A stretch of 64,000 bases of DNA from Sphingomonas sp. EC-HK361 (GTDB taxonomy: Bacteria; Pseudomonadota; Alphaproteobacteria; Sphingomonadales; Sphingomonadaceae): NCBI RefSeq assembly GCF_902498785.1, contig NZ_LR701494.1, positions 1,575,058 to 1,639,057 on the forward strand, read 5' to 3'. Numbering within the stretch: the first letter of the stretch is position 1; every line of letters starts with the position of its first letter. Made by a program: the position numbers and the translations under genes. Positions 34,721 to 45,293 of the stretch are shown here, piece after piece. A model generated the notes under the pieces. The model searched no databases, was not told the DNA's origin, and was given only the letters and a program-made list of their open reading frames with translations.

Positions 34721-35475
34721 GCCGCGATCTCCGCCAGCCAGCGATGGACGGCAGCGACGTTTGCGAGCCGGTAGGACGCCGCGGTCTCGCGCGCATCACC
34801 GACCAGAACCCCAGCGCCGCCCATGTCGCGCGCAACTTCAAACGCGTCCTCGTCCGTCACATCATCGCCGAGGAAGATCGGCGCGGCACCCGCCATCGCA
34901 TCTCCCTGCATCAGCCGCCGGAGCGCGCTGCCCTTGTCGCCGCCGGCCGCACGCACCTCGACCATCATCTTGCCGCGCTGGATGAGGAGACCGTCCACGC
35001 CGCCGACCTCGAGCGCCAGCGCCTCGGCCCGGTCGGCCAGATGCGGCGCACGGCGATAGTGGAGCGCGGCGCCGAGCGGCTTCACCTCGACGATCACCCC
35101 CGGTTCCGCCGCGGCGAAGCGATACATCGCCGTCACGACCGCATTCATCGCCTCGGGCCGCACCGCCTCTTGGCGCGTGCCGTCGGCCCAGCGAAACTCC
35201 ATCCCGTGGCTGCCCACGATCGTCACCGGCACGTCGAGGAAGCGCGCGAGATCGCCTGCGGGACGCCCGCTGACCAGTGCCAGGCGCCCATCGAGCTTCG
35301 CTGCCACCCGCGCAATCAGCGCGGCCAGCCCTTCGTCGATCGCGATCGCATCGGGCGCCTCGGCCAGATCGACCAGCGTGCCGTCGAAATCCAGAAACAA
35401 GGCGGTGCGATCCGCCGGCATCACCGGCGGTGCGAACAGCGTGTCGGCATCGGCGTCGCGAGCGACGGATGTCAT
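34717..35475 (-). CDS. otsB: Trehalose-6-phosphate phosphatase
   Basis: This 252-residue HAD phosphatase removes phosphate from trehalose 6-phosphate. Motif I is FLDFDGTLVDLAEAPD, motif II LVSGRP, the Lys lies in RGKMMVEVR, and motif IV is FLGDDVTDEDAFE. The start at 35475 is chosen for AGGGA 6-7 bases upstream; an in-frame ATG sits five codons earlier. First gene of the trehalose operon. Confidence 0.93.
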   Translation of the reverse strand: MTSVARDADADTLFAPPVMPADRTALFLDFDGTLVDLAEAPDAIAIDEGLAALIARVAAKLDGRLALVSGRPAGDLARFLDVPVTIVGSHGMEFRWADGTRQEAVRPEAMNAVVTAMYRFAAAEPGVIVEVKPLGAALHYRRAPHLADRAEALALEVGGVDGLLIQRGKMMVEVRAAGGDKGSALRRLMQGDAMAGAAPIFLGDDVTDEDAFEVARDMGGAGVLVGDARETAASYRLANVAAVHRWLAEIAA

Positions 35476-35570
35476 GCATTCCCTTTCCATGTCCGTAACG
35501 AGTTTGTGCAACGCGTCAGACCTGGAATGTCTCCCCAAGCCACCGCAAAAGCGGTGCGCAGGGCGCGGCG

Positions 35571-36209
35571 TCAGACCGCCTGACTGTCACACATCCGATC
35601 GAGTTCGCGCAGCATCGTCGCCTGCACGACCCGGGTCGCAGGCGCCATGTCCTTGCTCGGCTGGGTGATGCGCGTGCACATCATGCCGAACGACATCGCC
35701 ATGATCGTGTCGGCGAACGCGTCCAGTTCAGTGCCCGTCGTAGAACCGTCGAGGCAAGCGACGAGCGCGGTCATCAGCTTGGCGCGGACCTTGGCGTGCA
35801 CCGACTGGAAGATGCCGGCGATCCGCATGTTGCGCCCGGCCTCTGCCATGATCTCGGCCATCAGCGCGCATTCTTCGCCGGCATCCTCGCTGTCGACGAA
35901 ATCGGCCAGCCACTCGCGGCAATGAGCGCGGTCGCCCGCGGCGATCGCCCGGTCCAGCGCATCGTCTTCGAGGAACGTCGCCATGTCGCGCTCGACGATC
36001 GCCGCGACGATATCCTCCTTGCCCGCGAAATCGCGGTAGATCTGCCCGACGAGCACGCCCGAGCGCTGCGCGATCTGCGCGATGCCGGTATTGTGGAATC
36101 CGTGCGCCACGAAAAGGTCCCGCGCCGAATCGACGACTCGACGGCGACGGTCGGCAGCGCGGTCCAGCCCGGATTCACCGGGATCGCAATAGACGGACTT
36201 TGTTGCCAT
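35571..36209 (-). CDS. TetR/AcrR-family repressor of the RND pump
   Basis: This 212-residue protein has an N-terminal helix-turn-helix (about residues 24-70, with TGIAQIAQRSGVLVGQIYRDFAGKE-type sequence). The C-terminal half is all-helical, as expected for ligand binding and dimerisation. It diverges from the efflux operon, and a perfect 8-bp palindrome stands in the 94-bp gap, so it most likely represses the pump and itself until an inducer binds. Confidence 0.88.
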   Translation of the reverse strand: MATKSVYCDPGESGLDRAADRRRRVVDSARDLFVAHGFHNTGIAQIAQRSGVLVGQIYRDFAGKEDIVAAIVERDMATFLEDDALDRAIAAGDRAHCREWLADFVDSEDAGEECALMAEIMAEAGRNMRIAGIFQSVHAKVRAKLMTALVACLDGSTTGTELDAFADTIMAMSFGMMCTRITQPSKDMAPATRVVQATMLRELDRMCDSQAV

Positions 36210-36259
36210 TCGTTAATCCTTGGCTTGACGACGTGGTGATGTTCGCAGTAGCAGCATGC

Positions 36260-36279
36260 GTGAGTGATCGTTCACTCAC
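36260..36279. promoter_or_regulatory. TetR operator between repressor and efflux genes
   Basis: GTGAGTGA (36260-36267) and TCACTCAC (36272-36279) flank TCGT. The size, symmetry and location between a TetR gene and an RND operon are typical of AcrR/TtgR-type operators. The palindrome probably overlaps one or both divergent promoters. Confidence 0.75.
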
Positions 36280-36303
36280 ATATCACATCCCGGCGAGAAT
36301 GGC

Positions 36304-37479
36304 ATGTCAATACTCCGTAACGCGATCCCCGCGATGGCTTTCCTGCTGCTTGCCGCGTGCGGAAAGGCACCGCAACAGCCGTCACCCGGACCGGCACCTG
36401 TGGGATATGTGACGGTACGTGAACAGGCGGTGACGCTGACAAGCGAATTGCCGGGACGCACCAGTGCCTACGAGACGTCGGACGTTCGCCCACAGGTGAA
36501 CGGCATCGTGCAGGCGCGGCTGTTTCAGGAAGGCGACGTGGTCCGCAAGGGCCAGCCGCTCTACCGGATCGATCCGACGCCCTATCAGGCGCAGGTCGCC
36601 AATGCGCAGGCCGCGCTCGCCCGCGCGCGCGCCGCCATCGCGTCGAGTGCGGCACTCGCGCGGCGTTACGGCGAACTCGTGAAGATCAACGCGATCGCCC
36701 GCCAGGATTACGAGAACGCGCAGACCAGCGCCGCGCAGGCACGCGCCGATGTTGCGGCGCAGCAAGCTTTGTTGCGCACCGCACAAATCGATCTCGGCCG
36801 CACCACGATCCGCGCGCCGATCTCCGGCCGCATCGGCCGCTCGATCTACACCACCGGCGCGCTCGTCACCGCCGCGCAGGCCGACGCGTTGGCGACGATC
36901 CAGCGGCTCGACCCGATCTATGTCGATATTCAGCAGTCGAGCGCGGACCTGCTCAAGCTGCGCCAGCAGATACTCGCCGGCCAGGTGTCGCGGGACGGCA
37001 ATGCCAGGGTGAAGCTGCTGCTGGAGGACGGCACCGCCTACGGCCCGGAGGGCACGCTGCGCTTCGCCGACGTGACGGTTGATCCGACCACCGGCAGCCA
37101 GACGATCCGTGCGATCTTCCCCAATCCCAACGGCCTGCTGCTTCCCGGCATGTTCGTCCGCGCCCGGCTCGGTCAGGGCACCCAGCAAAGCGCGCTGCTG
37201 GTGCCGCAGCGCGCCGTCAGCCGCGACGAGAAGGGCAAGGCGACCGTCATGGTCGTCGGCGCCGGCAACAAGGTCGAGCCGCGCACGCTCGAGACCAGCC
37301 GCACGTCTGGCGACAACTGGATCGTCACCGGCGGCTTGAAGCCCGGCGACAAGGTGATCGTCGAGGGCGGGATGATGCTGCGCCCCGGCATGCCGGTGAA
37401 GCCTGCGCCCTGGAACCCGAACGCCAAGCCCGCCGCCGCGCCCCAGGGCGCGCCCGGCGGCCAGAGCCAAGCGAAGTAA
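36304..37479 (+). CDS. RND efflux periplasmic adaptor (AcrA-like lipoprotein)
   Basis: This 391-residue membrane fusion protein links the pump to the outer-membrane channel. The lipobox LLAAC places the lipidated Cys at 19. A biotinyl-lipoyl-like half (NGIVQARLFQEGDVVRKGQPLYRID), an alpha-helical hairpin (about 90-160) and the second lipoyl half (IRAPISGRIGRS) follow, and then beta-barrel and membrane-proximal parts. A Pro/Ala-rich tail closes it. It is first gene of the pump operon, with 6 bp to the permease gene. Confidence 0.93.
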   Translation: MSILRNAIPAMAFLLLAACGKAPQQPSPGPAPVGYVTVREQAVTLTSELPGRTSAYETSDVRPQVNGIVQARLFQEGDVVRKGQPLYRIDPTPYQAQVANAQAALARARAAIASSAALARRYGELVKINAIARQDYENAQTSAAQARADVAAQQALLRTAQIDLGRTTIRAPISGRIGRSIYTTGALVTAAQADALATIQRLDPIYVDIQQSSADLLKLRQQILAGQVSRDGNARVKLLLEDGTAYGPEGTLRFADVTVDPTTGSQTIRAIFPNPNGLLLPGMFVRARLGQGTQQSALLVPQRAVSRDEKGKATVMVVGAGNKVEPRTLETSRTSGDNWIVTGGLKPGDKVIVEGGMMLRPGMPVKPAPWNPNAKPAAAPQGAPGGQSQAK

Positions 37480-37485
37480 CCCCGC

Positions 37486-40400
37486 ATGTCCCGCTATTTC
37501 ATCGATCGCCCCATCTTCGCATGGGTCATCGCGATCATCCTGATGCTCGCCGGCGTGCTCGCGATCCGCAGCCTGCCCATCGCGCAGTTCCCCGCGATCG
37601 CGCCGCCCGCGGTCTCGATCACCGCGACCTATCCGGGTGCGGATGCGCAGACGCTCGAGAACACGACGACGCAGATCATCGAGCAGCAGATGAAGGGAAT
37701 CGACAACCTTCGCTACTTCTCGTCCTCGTCCTCGTCGGCCGGCACCGTCACCGTCACGCTGACCTTCGAGCAGGGCACAGATCCCGACATCGCGCAGGTC
37801 CAGGTCCAGAACAAGCTGCAGGCGGCGACACCGCTGCTGCCGCAGGAAGTACAGAGGCAGGGCCTGCTGGTCGCCAAGGCGACGCAGAACTTCCTGATGT
37901 TCGTCGGGCTTTATTCGGAAAACGGCAGCCACGACGGCAATGATCTGGCCGACTATATCGTCTCGAAGCTTCAGGACCCGCTCGCCCGCGTGAACGGCGT
38001 CGGCGATACCCAGACGTTCGGGTCGCAATATGCGATGCGCATCTGGGTCGATCCGCTGAAGCTCAACAACTACGCGCTGACCATCGCCGACATCACCGCC
38101 GCGGTCACGGCGCAGAACGCGCAGGTTTCCGCCGGCCAGATCGGCGCGCAGCCTGCGCCCAAGGAGCAGATGCTCAACGCGACCGTCTCGGTCGAATCCC
38201 GGCTTACAACGCCCGAGCAATTCGCCGCGATCAGCCTGAAGAGCAATCCCGACGGCTCGATCGTCCGCCTGGGCGACGTCGCGCGGGTCGAGATCGGTGC
38301 GGAGAATTACGGCTTCTCGTCCAAGTGGAACGGCAAGCCCGCCTCGGGCATCGGCATCAAGCTCGCGCCGGGCGCCAACGCGCTGACGACGGTCGAGGCG
38401 GTCAAGGCGCGGGTGAACGAGATCGCGAAGACCTTCCCGTCCGACGTGAAGGTGATCTATCCCTACGACACCTCACCGTTCGTGCGCCTGTCGATCAAAC
38501 AGGTCATCGAGACGCTGGTCGAGGCGGTCGTGCTCGTCTTCCTCGTCATGTTCCTGTTCCTGCAGAACTTCCGCGCGACGCTCATCCCGACGATTGCGGT
38601 CCCGGTCGTGCTGCTCGGCACCTTCGCGGTGCTCGCGATCGCGGGCTATTCGATCAACACGTTGACGCTCTTCGGCATGGTGCTCGCGATCGGCCTCCTG
38701 GTCGACGACGCGATTGTGGTCGTCGAAAACGTCGAACGCCTGATCCAGACCGAGCATCTCAGTCCCAAGGACGCCGCGCGCAAATCGATGGACGAGATCA
38801 CCGGCGCGCTCGTCGGCATCGCGCTCGTCCTGTCGGCGGTGTTCCTGCCGATGGCGTTCTTCGGTGGATCTACGGGCGTCATCTACCGCCAGTTCTCGAT
38901 CACGATCGTCTCCGCGATGGTGCTCTCGATCATGGTCGCGCTCATCCTGACGCCCGCGCTGTGCGCGGCGATCCTGAAGCCCCACGATCCGGACAAGACG
39001 GAAGGCAAGGGCCCGCTCGCGCGCTTCTTCCGCTGGTTCAACGACAAGTTCGAACGCGGGCAGGTCCGCTATGAAAAGGGCGTGCGCGGGACGGCACGGA
39101 GCTGGAAGCGCTCGCTGGTCGTCTATGCTCTGATCGTCATCGGCATGGCGTTCCTGTTCATCCGCCTGCCCAGCGGCTTCCTGCCCGATGAAGATCAGGG
39201 CATCATGATCGCGCTCGTCCAGGGTCCATCGGGTGCCACTACCGCGCGCACCGAAAAGGGCCTCGACACGATCCGCGACCACTTCCTCAGCCAAGAGGGC
39301 GGCAACGTCCAGGGCGTCTTCACCGTCAACGGCTTCAGCTTTGCCGGGGCCGGCCAGAACAGCGGCATCGCCTTCATCCCGCTCAAGAATTGGGAAGACC
39401 GGTCGGGTGCCGCGAACAAGGCGCAGGCGATTGCGGGGCGGGCGATGGGTGCCTTCTCGCAGTTCAAGGACGCACTGATCTTTGCGGTCGTGCCGCCCGC
39501 GGTGCAGGAGCTTGGCAACGCCACCGGCTTCGACCTCCAGCTCGTCGATACCGGCGGCATCGGTCACGCCAAGCTTGTCGAGGCCCGCAACATGATGCTG
39601 GGCATGGCCGCGCAGGACAAGTCGTTGGCCGGGGTGCGCCCGAACGCGCTCGACGACGCCCCGCAGCTCAAGATCGAGGTCGATCACGACAAGGCGCGTG
39701 CGCTGGGACTCGACCTGTCGACGGTCAACAGCACCATCTCCACCGCCTGGGGCGGCGCCTACGTCAACGACTTCATCGACCGCGGCCGCGTCAAGCGCGT
39801 CTATATCCAGGCGGACGAACCCTACCGGCTGGCGCCGGAGGATATCGGCAACTTCTTCGTCCGCGGCGCGACCGGTACCATGGCGCCGTTCAGTTCGTTC
39901 GCGAACCTCTCGTGGAGCCAGGCACCGGTCCAGTTGACCCGCTACAACGGCCAGCCCGCGATGGAGCTGCTCGGCCAGCCGGCCCCCGGCGTGTCGTCGG
40001 GTGCGGCGATGAAGGCGATGGAGGCGATTCACGAGAAATTGCCGCCGGGCACATCGCTGGAATGGACCGGCCTGAGCTACGAGGAACGGCTGTCGGGCGG
40101 GCAGGCGCCGGCGCTCTACGGCCTGTCGCTGCTCATCGTCTTCCTCTGCCTCGCCGCGCTCTACGAAAGCTGGTCGGTGCCGGTTTCGGTCATGCTCGTC
40201 GTGCCGCTCGGCATCCTCGGCGCACTGCTCGCCGCGACGCTGACCGGTCTCAACAACGACATCTATCTGCAGGTCGGCCTCATCACGACGATCGGCGTGT
40301 CGGCGAAGAACGCGATCCTGATCGTCGAGTTTGCCGAGGAACGGATGCGCGACGGCATGAACGCCTTCGATGCGGCGGTGGAGGCTGCAAAGCTCAGGCT

Positions 40401-40659
40401 CCGCCCGATCCTCATGACCAGCCTCGCCTTCGTCTTCGGGGTGTTCCCGCTGGCCATCTCGACCGGCGCGGGCGCGGGCGGGCAGAACGCGATCGGCCGC
40501 GCGGTCGTCGGCGGCATGCTGTCGGCGACGATCCTCGCGATCTTCTTCGTGCCGATGTTCTTCGTGGTCGTGCTGCGCATCTTCGGCCAGCACGGCGAGC
40601 ATTATACCGACACCGACCGCGAGCAGGGCAAGCCGACGCCCGCGCCGCAGGGAGCCTGA
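37486..40659 (+). CDS. RND multidrug efflux permease, HAE1 family (AcrB-like)
   Basis: This 1057-residue proton-driven trimeric inner-membrane pump exports drugs, dyes or solvents. It begins [21 protein letters not shown] as in AcrB. TM4 carries the proton-relay Asp pair in [16 protein letters not shown], and TM10 the relay Lys in [16 protein letters not shown]. Two large periplasmic loops and 12 helices give full length. Neighbouring adaptor and channel genes make a complete tripartite system. Confidence 0.95.
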   Translation: MSRYFIDRPIFAWVIAIILMLAGVLAIRSLPIAQFPAIAPPAVSITATYPGADAQTLENTTTQIIEQQMKGIDNLRYFSSSSSSAGTVTVTLTFEQGTDPDIAQVQVQNKLQAATPLLPQEVQRQGLLVAKATQNFLMFVGLYSENGSHDGNDLADYIVSKLQDPLARVNGVGDTQTFGSQYAMRIWVDPLKLNNYALTIADITAAVTAQNAQVSAGQIGAQPAPKEQMLNATVSVESRLTTPEQFAAISLKSNPDGSIVRLGDVARVEIGAENYGFSSKWNGKPASGIGIKLAPGANALTTVEAVKARVNEIAKTFPSDVKVIYPYDTSPFVRLSIKQVIETLVEAVVLVFLVMFLFLQNFRATLIPTIAVPVVLLGTFAVLAIAGYSINTLTLFGMVLAIGLLVDDAIVVVENVERLIQTEHLSPKDAARKSMDEITGALVGIALVLSAVFLPMAFFGGSTGVIYRQFSITIVSAMVLSIMVALILTPALCAAILKPHDPDKTEGKGPLARFFRWFNDKFERGQVRYEKGVRGTARSWKRSLVVYALIVIGMAFLFIRLPSGFLPDEDQGIMIALVQGPSGATTARTEKGLDTIRDHFLSQEGGNVQGVFTVNGFSFAGAGQNSGIAFIPLKNWEDRSGAANKAQAIAGRAMGAFSQFKDALIFAVVPPAVQELGNATGFDLQLVDTGGIGHAKLVEARNMMLGMAAQDKSLAGVRPNALDDAPQLKIEVDHDKARALGLDLSTVNSTISTAWGGAYVNDFIDRGRVKRVYIQADEPYRLAPEDIGNFFVRGATGTMAPFSSFANLSWSQAPVQLTRYNGQPAMELLGQPAPGVSSGAAMKAMEAIHEKLPPGTSLEWTGLSYEERLSGGQAPALYGLSLLIVFLCLAALYESWSVPVSVMLVVPLGILGALLAATLTGLNNDIYLQVGLITTIGVSAKNAILIVEFAEERMRDGMNAFDAAVEAAKLRLRPILMTSLAFVFGVFPLAISTGAGAGGQNAIGRAVVGGMLSATILAIFFVPMFFVVVLRIFGQHGEHYTDTDREQGKPTPAPQGA

Positions 40660-40660
40660 C

Positions 40661-42133
40661 GTGACCTACCGCCCTCTCCTCCTCGTCCTCGCCGCGAGCA
40701 CCGCGCTCGCGGGGTGCAACCTCGCGCCCAAATATGTCCGTCCCCTCGGCGCGGTCCCCGCCGCGCTGCCGACGGGCGGGGTCTATCCGACTGCCCCCAC
40801 CGACGCGCCCGATGTGACGAAGATCGGCTGGCGGGACTTCTTCACCGACGACCGACTGCGCCAGGTCATCCAGACCGGACTCGACAACAACCGCGACCTG
40901 CAACTCGCCGCGGCGAACGTCCTCCAGGCGCGCGCGCAATACCGCGTCCAGCGCGCCGATATCGTGCCGACGACCAGCGTCAGCGGCTCGGCGACCTATA
41001 CCAACAACGCGTTCGGCGCGACGGGCTCGACCGGCGGCGTCGGGGCGGGAACCGGCACGGGAACGGGCGTCGGCACCGGCGTGACGACGGGCGGCAGCTC
41101 TTCGAACCTCGAAATCTACTCCGCCAATGTCGGCTTCTCGGCGTTCGAGCTGGATCTGTTCGGCCGCATCCGCAACCTCAACAAGGCGGCGCTGGAACAG
41201 TATTTCGCCAGCGAGGAAGCGCAGCGCTCTACCCGCATCAGCCTGATCGCCGAGATCGCGACCGCATGGGCGACGATGGCCGCCGATCAGGACCAGCTGA
41301 AACTCTCGCGCGAGACGCTGAAGGCCTTCGAGCAGACGCTGAACCTCACCCGCGCGCAGTTCCGCATCGGCGTCGCGTCCGAACTGGAGTCGCGCCAGGC
41401 GGAGACGAACTACCAGTCGGCGCGCAACGACATCGCGGTTCTCCAGACACGGATCGCGCAGGACCAGAATGCGCTCAACTTGCTCGTCGGCACCACCGTT
41501 CCCGCCAATCTCCTTCCCGCGGCGCTCGGTGACGGCAATGTCACGATCCAGACACTTCCCGGAAACCTGACCTCCGACGTCCTGCTGCGTCGCCCGGACG
41601 TGTTGGGCGCCGAGCACAAGCTGATCGCGGAGAACGCCAATATCGGCGCGGCCCGCGCGGCGTTCTTCCCGACCATCTCGCTCACCGCGACGCTGGGCAC
41701 GATCAGCACCGCGCTCGGCAGCCTCTTCGGCGCAGGCAGCGGGACCTACACCGCCAGCCCGTCGGTTTCGCTGCCGCTGTTCGACGGCGGGCGGAACAAA
41801 GGCAATCTCGACTATGCCCGCGCCTCGCAAAAGGCGGCGGTCGCGACGTATGAAAAGACGATCCAGACCGCGTTTCGCGAAGTCGCCGACGCACTCGCCC
41901 AGCGCGGCACCATCGACGAGCAGCTGAACGCCCAGCTTGCGCGCGCAGAGGCGGCACGGGTTGCGGCACGGCTCTCGGATGCCCGCTACCGCGCCGGGGT
42001 CGATTCATTTCTGACTTCGCTCGATGCGCAACGCACCGCCTATGCCGTCCAGCAGCAGCTCGTCACCACCCGCGCTTCGCGGACGAGCAACCTCGTCGAG
42101 CTCTATCGCTCGCTCGGTGGCGGGCTGGACTAA
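40661..42133 (+). CDS. Outer-membrane efflux channel (NodT/OprM-type lipoprotein)
   Basis: This 490-residue TolC-family channel has a signal peptide ending LAGC (lipidated Cys19). Two outer-membrane efflux repeats are seen, with the family motifs DLFGRIRNLNKAALEQY and LRRPDVLGAEHKLIAENA. The GTG at 40661 lies one base after the permease stop. Residues about 119-147 form an unusual Gly/Thr-rich tract in the place of an extracellular loop. Confidence 0.92.
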   Translation: MTYRPLLLVLAASTALAGCNLAPKYVRPLGAVPAALPTGGVYPTAPTDAPDVTKIGWRDFFTDDRLRQVIQTGLDNNRDLQLAAANVLQARAQYRVQRADIVPTTSVSGSATYTNNAFGATGSTGGVGAGTGTGTGVGTGVTTGGSSSNLEIYSANVGFSAFELDLFGRIRNLNKAALEQYFASEEAQRSTRISLIAEIATAWATMAADQDQLKLSRETLKAFEQTLNLTRAQFRIGVASELESRQAETNYQSARNDIAVLQTRIAQDQNALNLLVGTTVPANLLPAALGDGNVTIQTLPGNLTSDVLLRRPDVLGAEHKLIAENANIGAARAAFFPTISLTATLGTISTALGSLFGAGSGTYTASPSVSLPLFDGGRNKGNLDYARASQKAAVATYEKTIQTAFREVADALAQRGTIDEQLNAQLARAEAARVAARLSDARYRAGVDSFLTSLDAQRTAYAVQQQLVTTRASRTSNLVELYRSLGGGLD

Positions 42134-42205
42134 AGGCTCGAAATTCCGGCCTTGCCCCCGAACAGGATTCGCGTACCCTGTCTTCAAAATGACAGGAGAG
42201 CGATC

Positions 42206-42478
42206 ATGGACCTGACTCGGGAACCCGATGCCACCGCCGGTGAGGAAAGCCTCATCATCCTGCAAAGCCTGCTCTGCGTGCTGCGCGAGAAGAACCTGCT
42301 GACTCGCGCCGATCTCGAAGAGCTCGCCCACAAAGTGGAAATGCGCGCGTCGGGCAAGAGCGAGGACGGCCTGCCCTGCTGCGTAGAAAGCGCCCACGCC
42401 GCCTCCAGCGCGATGCAGCGTCTCACCCGCTTCCTGGGCCAGCGCTACGGCGGCAAGCACGCACGGCATCTGAGCTGA
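42206..42478 (+). CDS. Small conserved-looking hypothetical protein
   Basis: This 90-residue protein starts after a clear AGGAGAG. It is mostly helical, with a hydrophobic segment ESLIILQSLLCVLREKN, then a charged helix and a CC pair (GLPCCVES). I do not recognise a family. Codon use and GC match its neighbours. It follows the efflux operon by 72 bp. A sigma70-like TTGCCC-N16-TACCCT at about 42152-42179 could give it its own promoter. Confidence 0.6.
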   Translation: MDLTREPDATAGEESLIILQSLLCVLREKNLLTRADLEELAHKVEMRASGKSEDGLPCCVESAHAASSAMQRLTRFLGQRYGGKHARHLS

Positions 42479-42504
42479 GCGGCGGCGCTACCCTGCGAGT
42501 GATG

Positions 42505-42560
42505 TATCCCCGCGAAGGCGGGGATCCAGACTGGACTCCCGCCTTCGCGGGAGCGCAAAA
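42505..42560. repeat. Family C repeat, copy 2 (simple form)
   Basis: TATCCCCGCGAAGGCGGGGAT forms one hairpin and CTCCCGCCTTCGCGGGAG a second. It is the uninterrupted form of the compound repeat at 6569. Here it lies between two genes of the same direction, upstream of the DctA-like gene. Confidence 0.8.
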
Positions 42561-42676
42561 ATTGTGCGAGAGCCCCGGGCAGCGATCCAACCCAGTTTCA
42601 CACGTCGAACCGTGACCTTGATCCGCCCCCGTCGGGCGTCCATGCCTTGCCTCCCGTCCCCAGCGCACGAGCCGAC

Positions 42677-43966
42677 ATGATCGCGATCCCGGAGCCAGCG
42701 CCCGTCCCAGCCGCCCCTCTGCCCTGGTATCGCCACCTCTATTTCTGGGTCCTGATCGCGATCGTCGCAGGCGTTCTCGTCGGCCATTTCGCGCCTGCGA
42801 CCGGCACCGCGCTGAAACCGCTCGGCGATCTCTTCATCAAGCTGGTGAAGATGATCATCACCCCCGTGATCTTCCTGACGATCGTCACCGGAATCGCGGG
42901 CATGCGCGATCTCGCCCGCGTCGGCCGCGTCGCCGCCAAGGCGTTCGCCTATTTCCTCACTTTCTCCACGCTCGCGCTCATCGTCGGCCTGATCGTCGCC
43001 AACGTCGTGCGTCCCGGCGCGGGGCTCAACATCGATCCCGCGACGCTCGATGCCAGCAAGGTCGCGGACTATGCCGCCAAGGCGCACCAGACATCGCTCA
43101 CCGGCTTCGTCTTCGATATCGTCCCCGACACCGCACTCTCGGCGCTGACCACCGGCAACATCCTCCAGACGCTCTTCGTCGCGATCCTCTTCGGCATCGC
43201 GCTCGCGCTCATCGGCGAGCGCGGCGAACGGGTTACCGCACTGCTTGAAGATGTATCGATCGCGGTCTTCCGCATGGTCGGCATCCTGATGAAGGCGGCG
43301 CCCATCGGCGCATTCGGCGCGATGGCGTTCACCATCGGCGCCTACGGCATCGGCGCGCTCGCCAACCTCGCTGCGCTCGTCGCGACCTTCTACGCGACGT
43401 CACTGATCTTCGTGCTTGTGGTCCTCGGCCTCGTCGCGCGCGTCTGCGGCTTCTCGATCTTCCGGCTGATCGCATACCTCAAGGCGGAGCTGCTCCTCGT
43501 CCTCGGCACCTCCTCGTCCGAAAGCGCGCTTCCCAGCCTTATCGAGAAACTCGAGGCTGCGGGCTGCGCCAAGCCCGTCGTCGGGCTCGTCGTGCCGACC
43601 GGCTATTCGTTCAACCTCGACGGCACCAATATCTACATGACCCTCGCCGCGCTGTTCATCGCGCAGGCGTGCAACGTTGACCTCACGCTCGGCCAGGAGT
43701 TGCTGCTGCTGGGGGTCGCGATGCTCTCGTCGAAGGGCGCGGCCGGCGTGACCGGCGCGGGATTCATTACGCTGGCCGCGACGCTCTCGATCGTGCCTTC
43801 GGTTCCGGTCGCGGGCATGGCGCTGATCCTGGGCGTCGATCGGTTCATGTCCGAATGCCGCAGCCTCACCAACTTCGTCGGCAACGCAGTCGCGACGATT
43901 GTCGTCTCGCGTTGGGAGAATGCGCTCGATCGTGATGCGCTGAACGCCGCGCTCGGCACCAGATGA
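42677..43966 (+). CDS. C4-dicarboxylate/amino acid:cation symporter (DctA/GltP-like)
   Basis: This 429-residue DAACS-family inner-membrane carrier has the Ser-rich hairpin [17 protein letters not shown], then [17 protein letters not shown] and the C-terminal [18 protein letters not shown]. These make it a canonical DctA/GltP type for succinate, fumarate, malate or aspartate/glutamate. The ATG at 42677 is preferred over an in-frame TTG at 42647. Its stop overlaps the next carrier gene (ATGA). Confidence 0.92.
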   Translation: MIAIPEPAPVPAAPLPWYRHLYFWVLIAIVAGVLVGHFAPATGTALKPLGDLFIKLVKMIITPVIFLTIVTGIAGMRDLARVGRVAAKAFAYFLTFSTLALIVGLIVANVVRPGAGLNIDPATLDASKVADYAAKAHQTSLTGFVFDIVPDTALSALTTGNILQTLFVAILFGIALALIGERGERVTALLEDVSIAVFRMVGILMKAAPIGAFGAMAFTIGAYGIGALANLAALVATFYATSLIFVLVVLGLVARVCGFSIFRLIAYLKAELLLVLGTSSSESALPSLIEKLEAAGCAKPVVGLVVPTGYSFNLDGTNIYMTLAALFIAQACNVDLTLGQELLLLGVAMLSSKGAAGVTGAGFITLAATLSIVPSVPVAGMALILGVDRFMSECRSLTNFVGNAVATIVVSRWENALDRDALNAALGTR

Positions 43967-45240
43967 CCGACCGCGCGCGCCGCCTGAAAGCGATCGTCGG
44001 CGGATCGGCGGGTAACCTCGTCGAGTGGTTCGACTGGTATGTCTATTCCGCCTTCACCCTCTATTTCGCACCGCATTTCTTCCCGAGCGAGAACCGCACC
44101 GCGCAGCTATTGAGCGCCGCCGCAGTCTTCGCGGTTGGTTTTTTGATGCGGCCGATCGGCGCGTGGATCATGGGCATCTATTCGGATCGCAAGGGCCGAA
44201 AGGCCGGTCTCACGCTTGCGGTGACGCTGATGTGCGCAGGCTCGCTATTGATCGCCGTCACCCCCGGCTATGCGACGATCGGTGTCGCGGCGCCCGCGCT
44301 CCTCGTCCTCGCGCGGCTGATGCAGGGCCTCTCGGTCGGCGGCGAATACGGCGCGAGCGCGACCTATCTCACCGAAATGGCGACGCGCGCGCACCGCGGC
44401 TTCTGGTCGAGCTTTCAGTATGTGACGCTCATCTCGGGCCAGCTTCTCGCGATCCTGCTGCTGCTCGCGCTGCAATCGGTGATGACCGAGGCCGCGCTCG
44501 ATGACTGGGGCTGGCGCATCCCCTTCGCTGTCGGCGCGGCGCTCGCGGTGGTCGTCTTCTACATCCGCCGCGGCCTTGCGGAAACCGCGAGTTTCAGAAA
44601 TGCCGTCGCGGAGGGCGCCGCCAAATCCGGTTTCTGGCAGCTCATCCGCCATCACCCGCGCGAAGCCGGCGTGGTGATGATGCTGACCGCGGGCGGCACG
44701 CTCGCCTTCTACGCCTACTCGATCTACATGCAGAAGTTCCTGGTCAACACCAGCGGCTTCACCCGCGAGACCGCCTCGCTCATCAACGGCGTAACGCTAT
44801 TCGGCTTCATGCTCCTGCAACCGCTCGGCGGCGCGCTGAGCGACCGTGTCGGGCGCAAGCCGCTGATGATCGGCTTCGGCGTCCTCGGCGTCCTCGCGAC
44901 CTACCCGATCTTCGCCACGTTGGAGACGACGCGTAGCGCGTGGATCGCGGGCGCGCTCGTCATGGCCGCGCTCATCATCGTCACCGGCTACACCTCGATC
45001 AACGCGGTGGTGAAAGCCGAACTTTTCCCCGCGCACATCCGCGCGCTCGGCGTCGCGCTGCCCTATGCGCTCGCGAACACGATTTTCGGCGGGACGGCAG
45101 AGTATGTCGCCTTGTGGTTCAAGCAATCCGGGTGGGAGCGCGGCTTTTACTGGTATGTGACCGCGATGATCGCGGCGTCGCTGGCGGTGTATCTGCGGAT
45201 GCGCGACACGCGCGACACGAGCCGCATTGTCGAGGACTGA
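43963..45240 (+). CDS. MFS metabolite:H+ symporter (KgtP-like)
   Basis: This 425-residue 12-helix transporter is of the MHS family. N-terminal [15 protein letters not shown], the loop motif [13 protein letters not shown] and [15 protein letters not shown] match alpha-ketoglutarate permease and citrate/proline relatives. Translational coupling with the DctA-like gene suggests a two-carrier unit for C4/C5 dicarboxylates. The actual substrate is open. Confidence 0.88.
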   Translation: MTDRARRLKAIVGGSAGNLVEWFDWYVYSAFTLYFAPHFFPSENRTAQLLSAAAVFAVGFLMRPIGAWIMGIYSDRKGRKAGLTLAVTLMCAGSLLIAVTPGYATIGVAAPALLVLARLMQGLSVGGEYGASATYLTEMATRAHRGFWSSFQYVTLISGQLLAILLLLALQSVMTEAALDDWGWRIPFAVGAALAVVVFYIRRGLAETASFRNAVAEGAAKSGFWQLIRHHPREAGVVMMLTAGGTLAFYAYSIYMQKFLVNTSGFTRETASLINGVTLFGFMLLQPLGGALSDRVGRKPLMIGFGVLGVLATYPIFATLETTRSAWIAGALVMAALIIVTGYTSINAVVKAELFPAHIRALGVALPYALANTIFGGTAEYVALWFKQSGWERGFYWYVTAMIAASLAVYLRMRDTRDTSRIVED

Positions 45241-45242
45241 CC

Positions 45243-45267
45243 GGAACGCGCGCGCCCGACGCTCGTT
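45243..45267 (+). promoter_or_regulatory. EcfG-type general-stress promoter
   Basis: GGAAC (45243-45247), 16 bases, then CGTT (45264-45267). This is an exact match to the alphaproteobacterial EcfG consensus, 27 bases before the ATG of the small acidic protein. It indicates control by the PhyR-NepR-EcfG stress cascade. Confidence 0.75.
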
Positions 45268-45293
45268 GAGCGATCGAAATGAGGAGAGCGACC

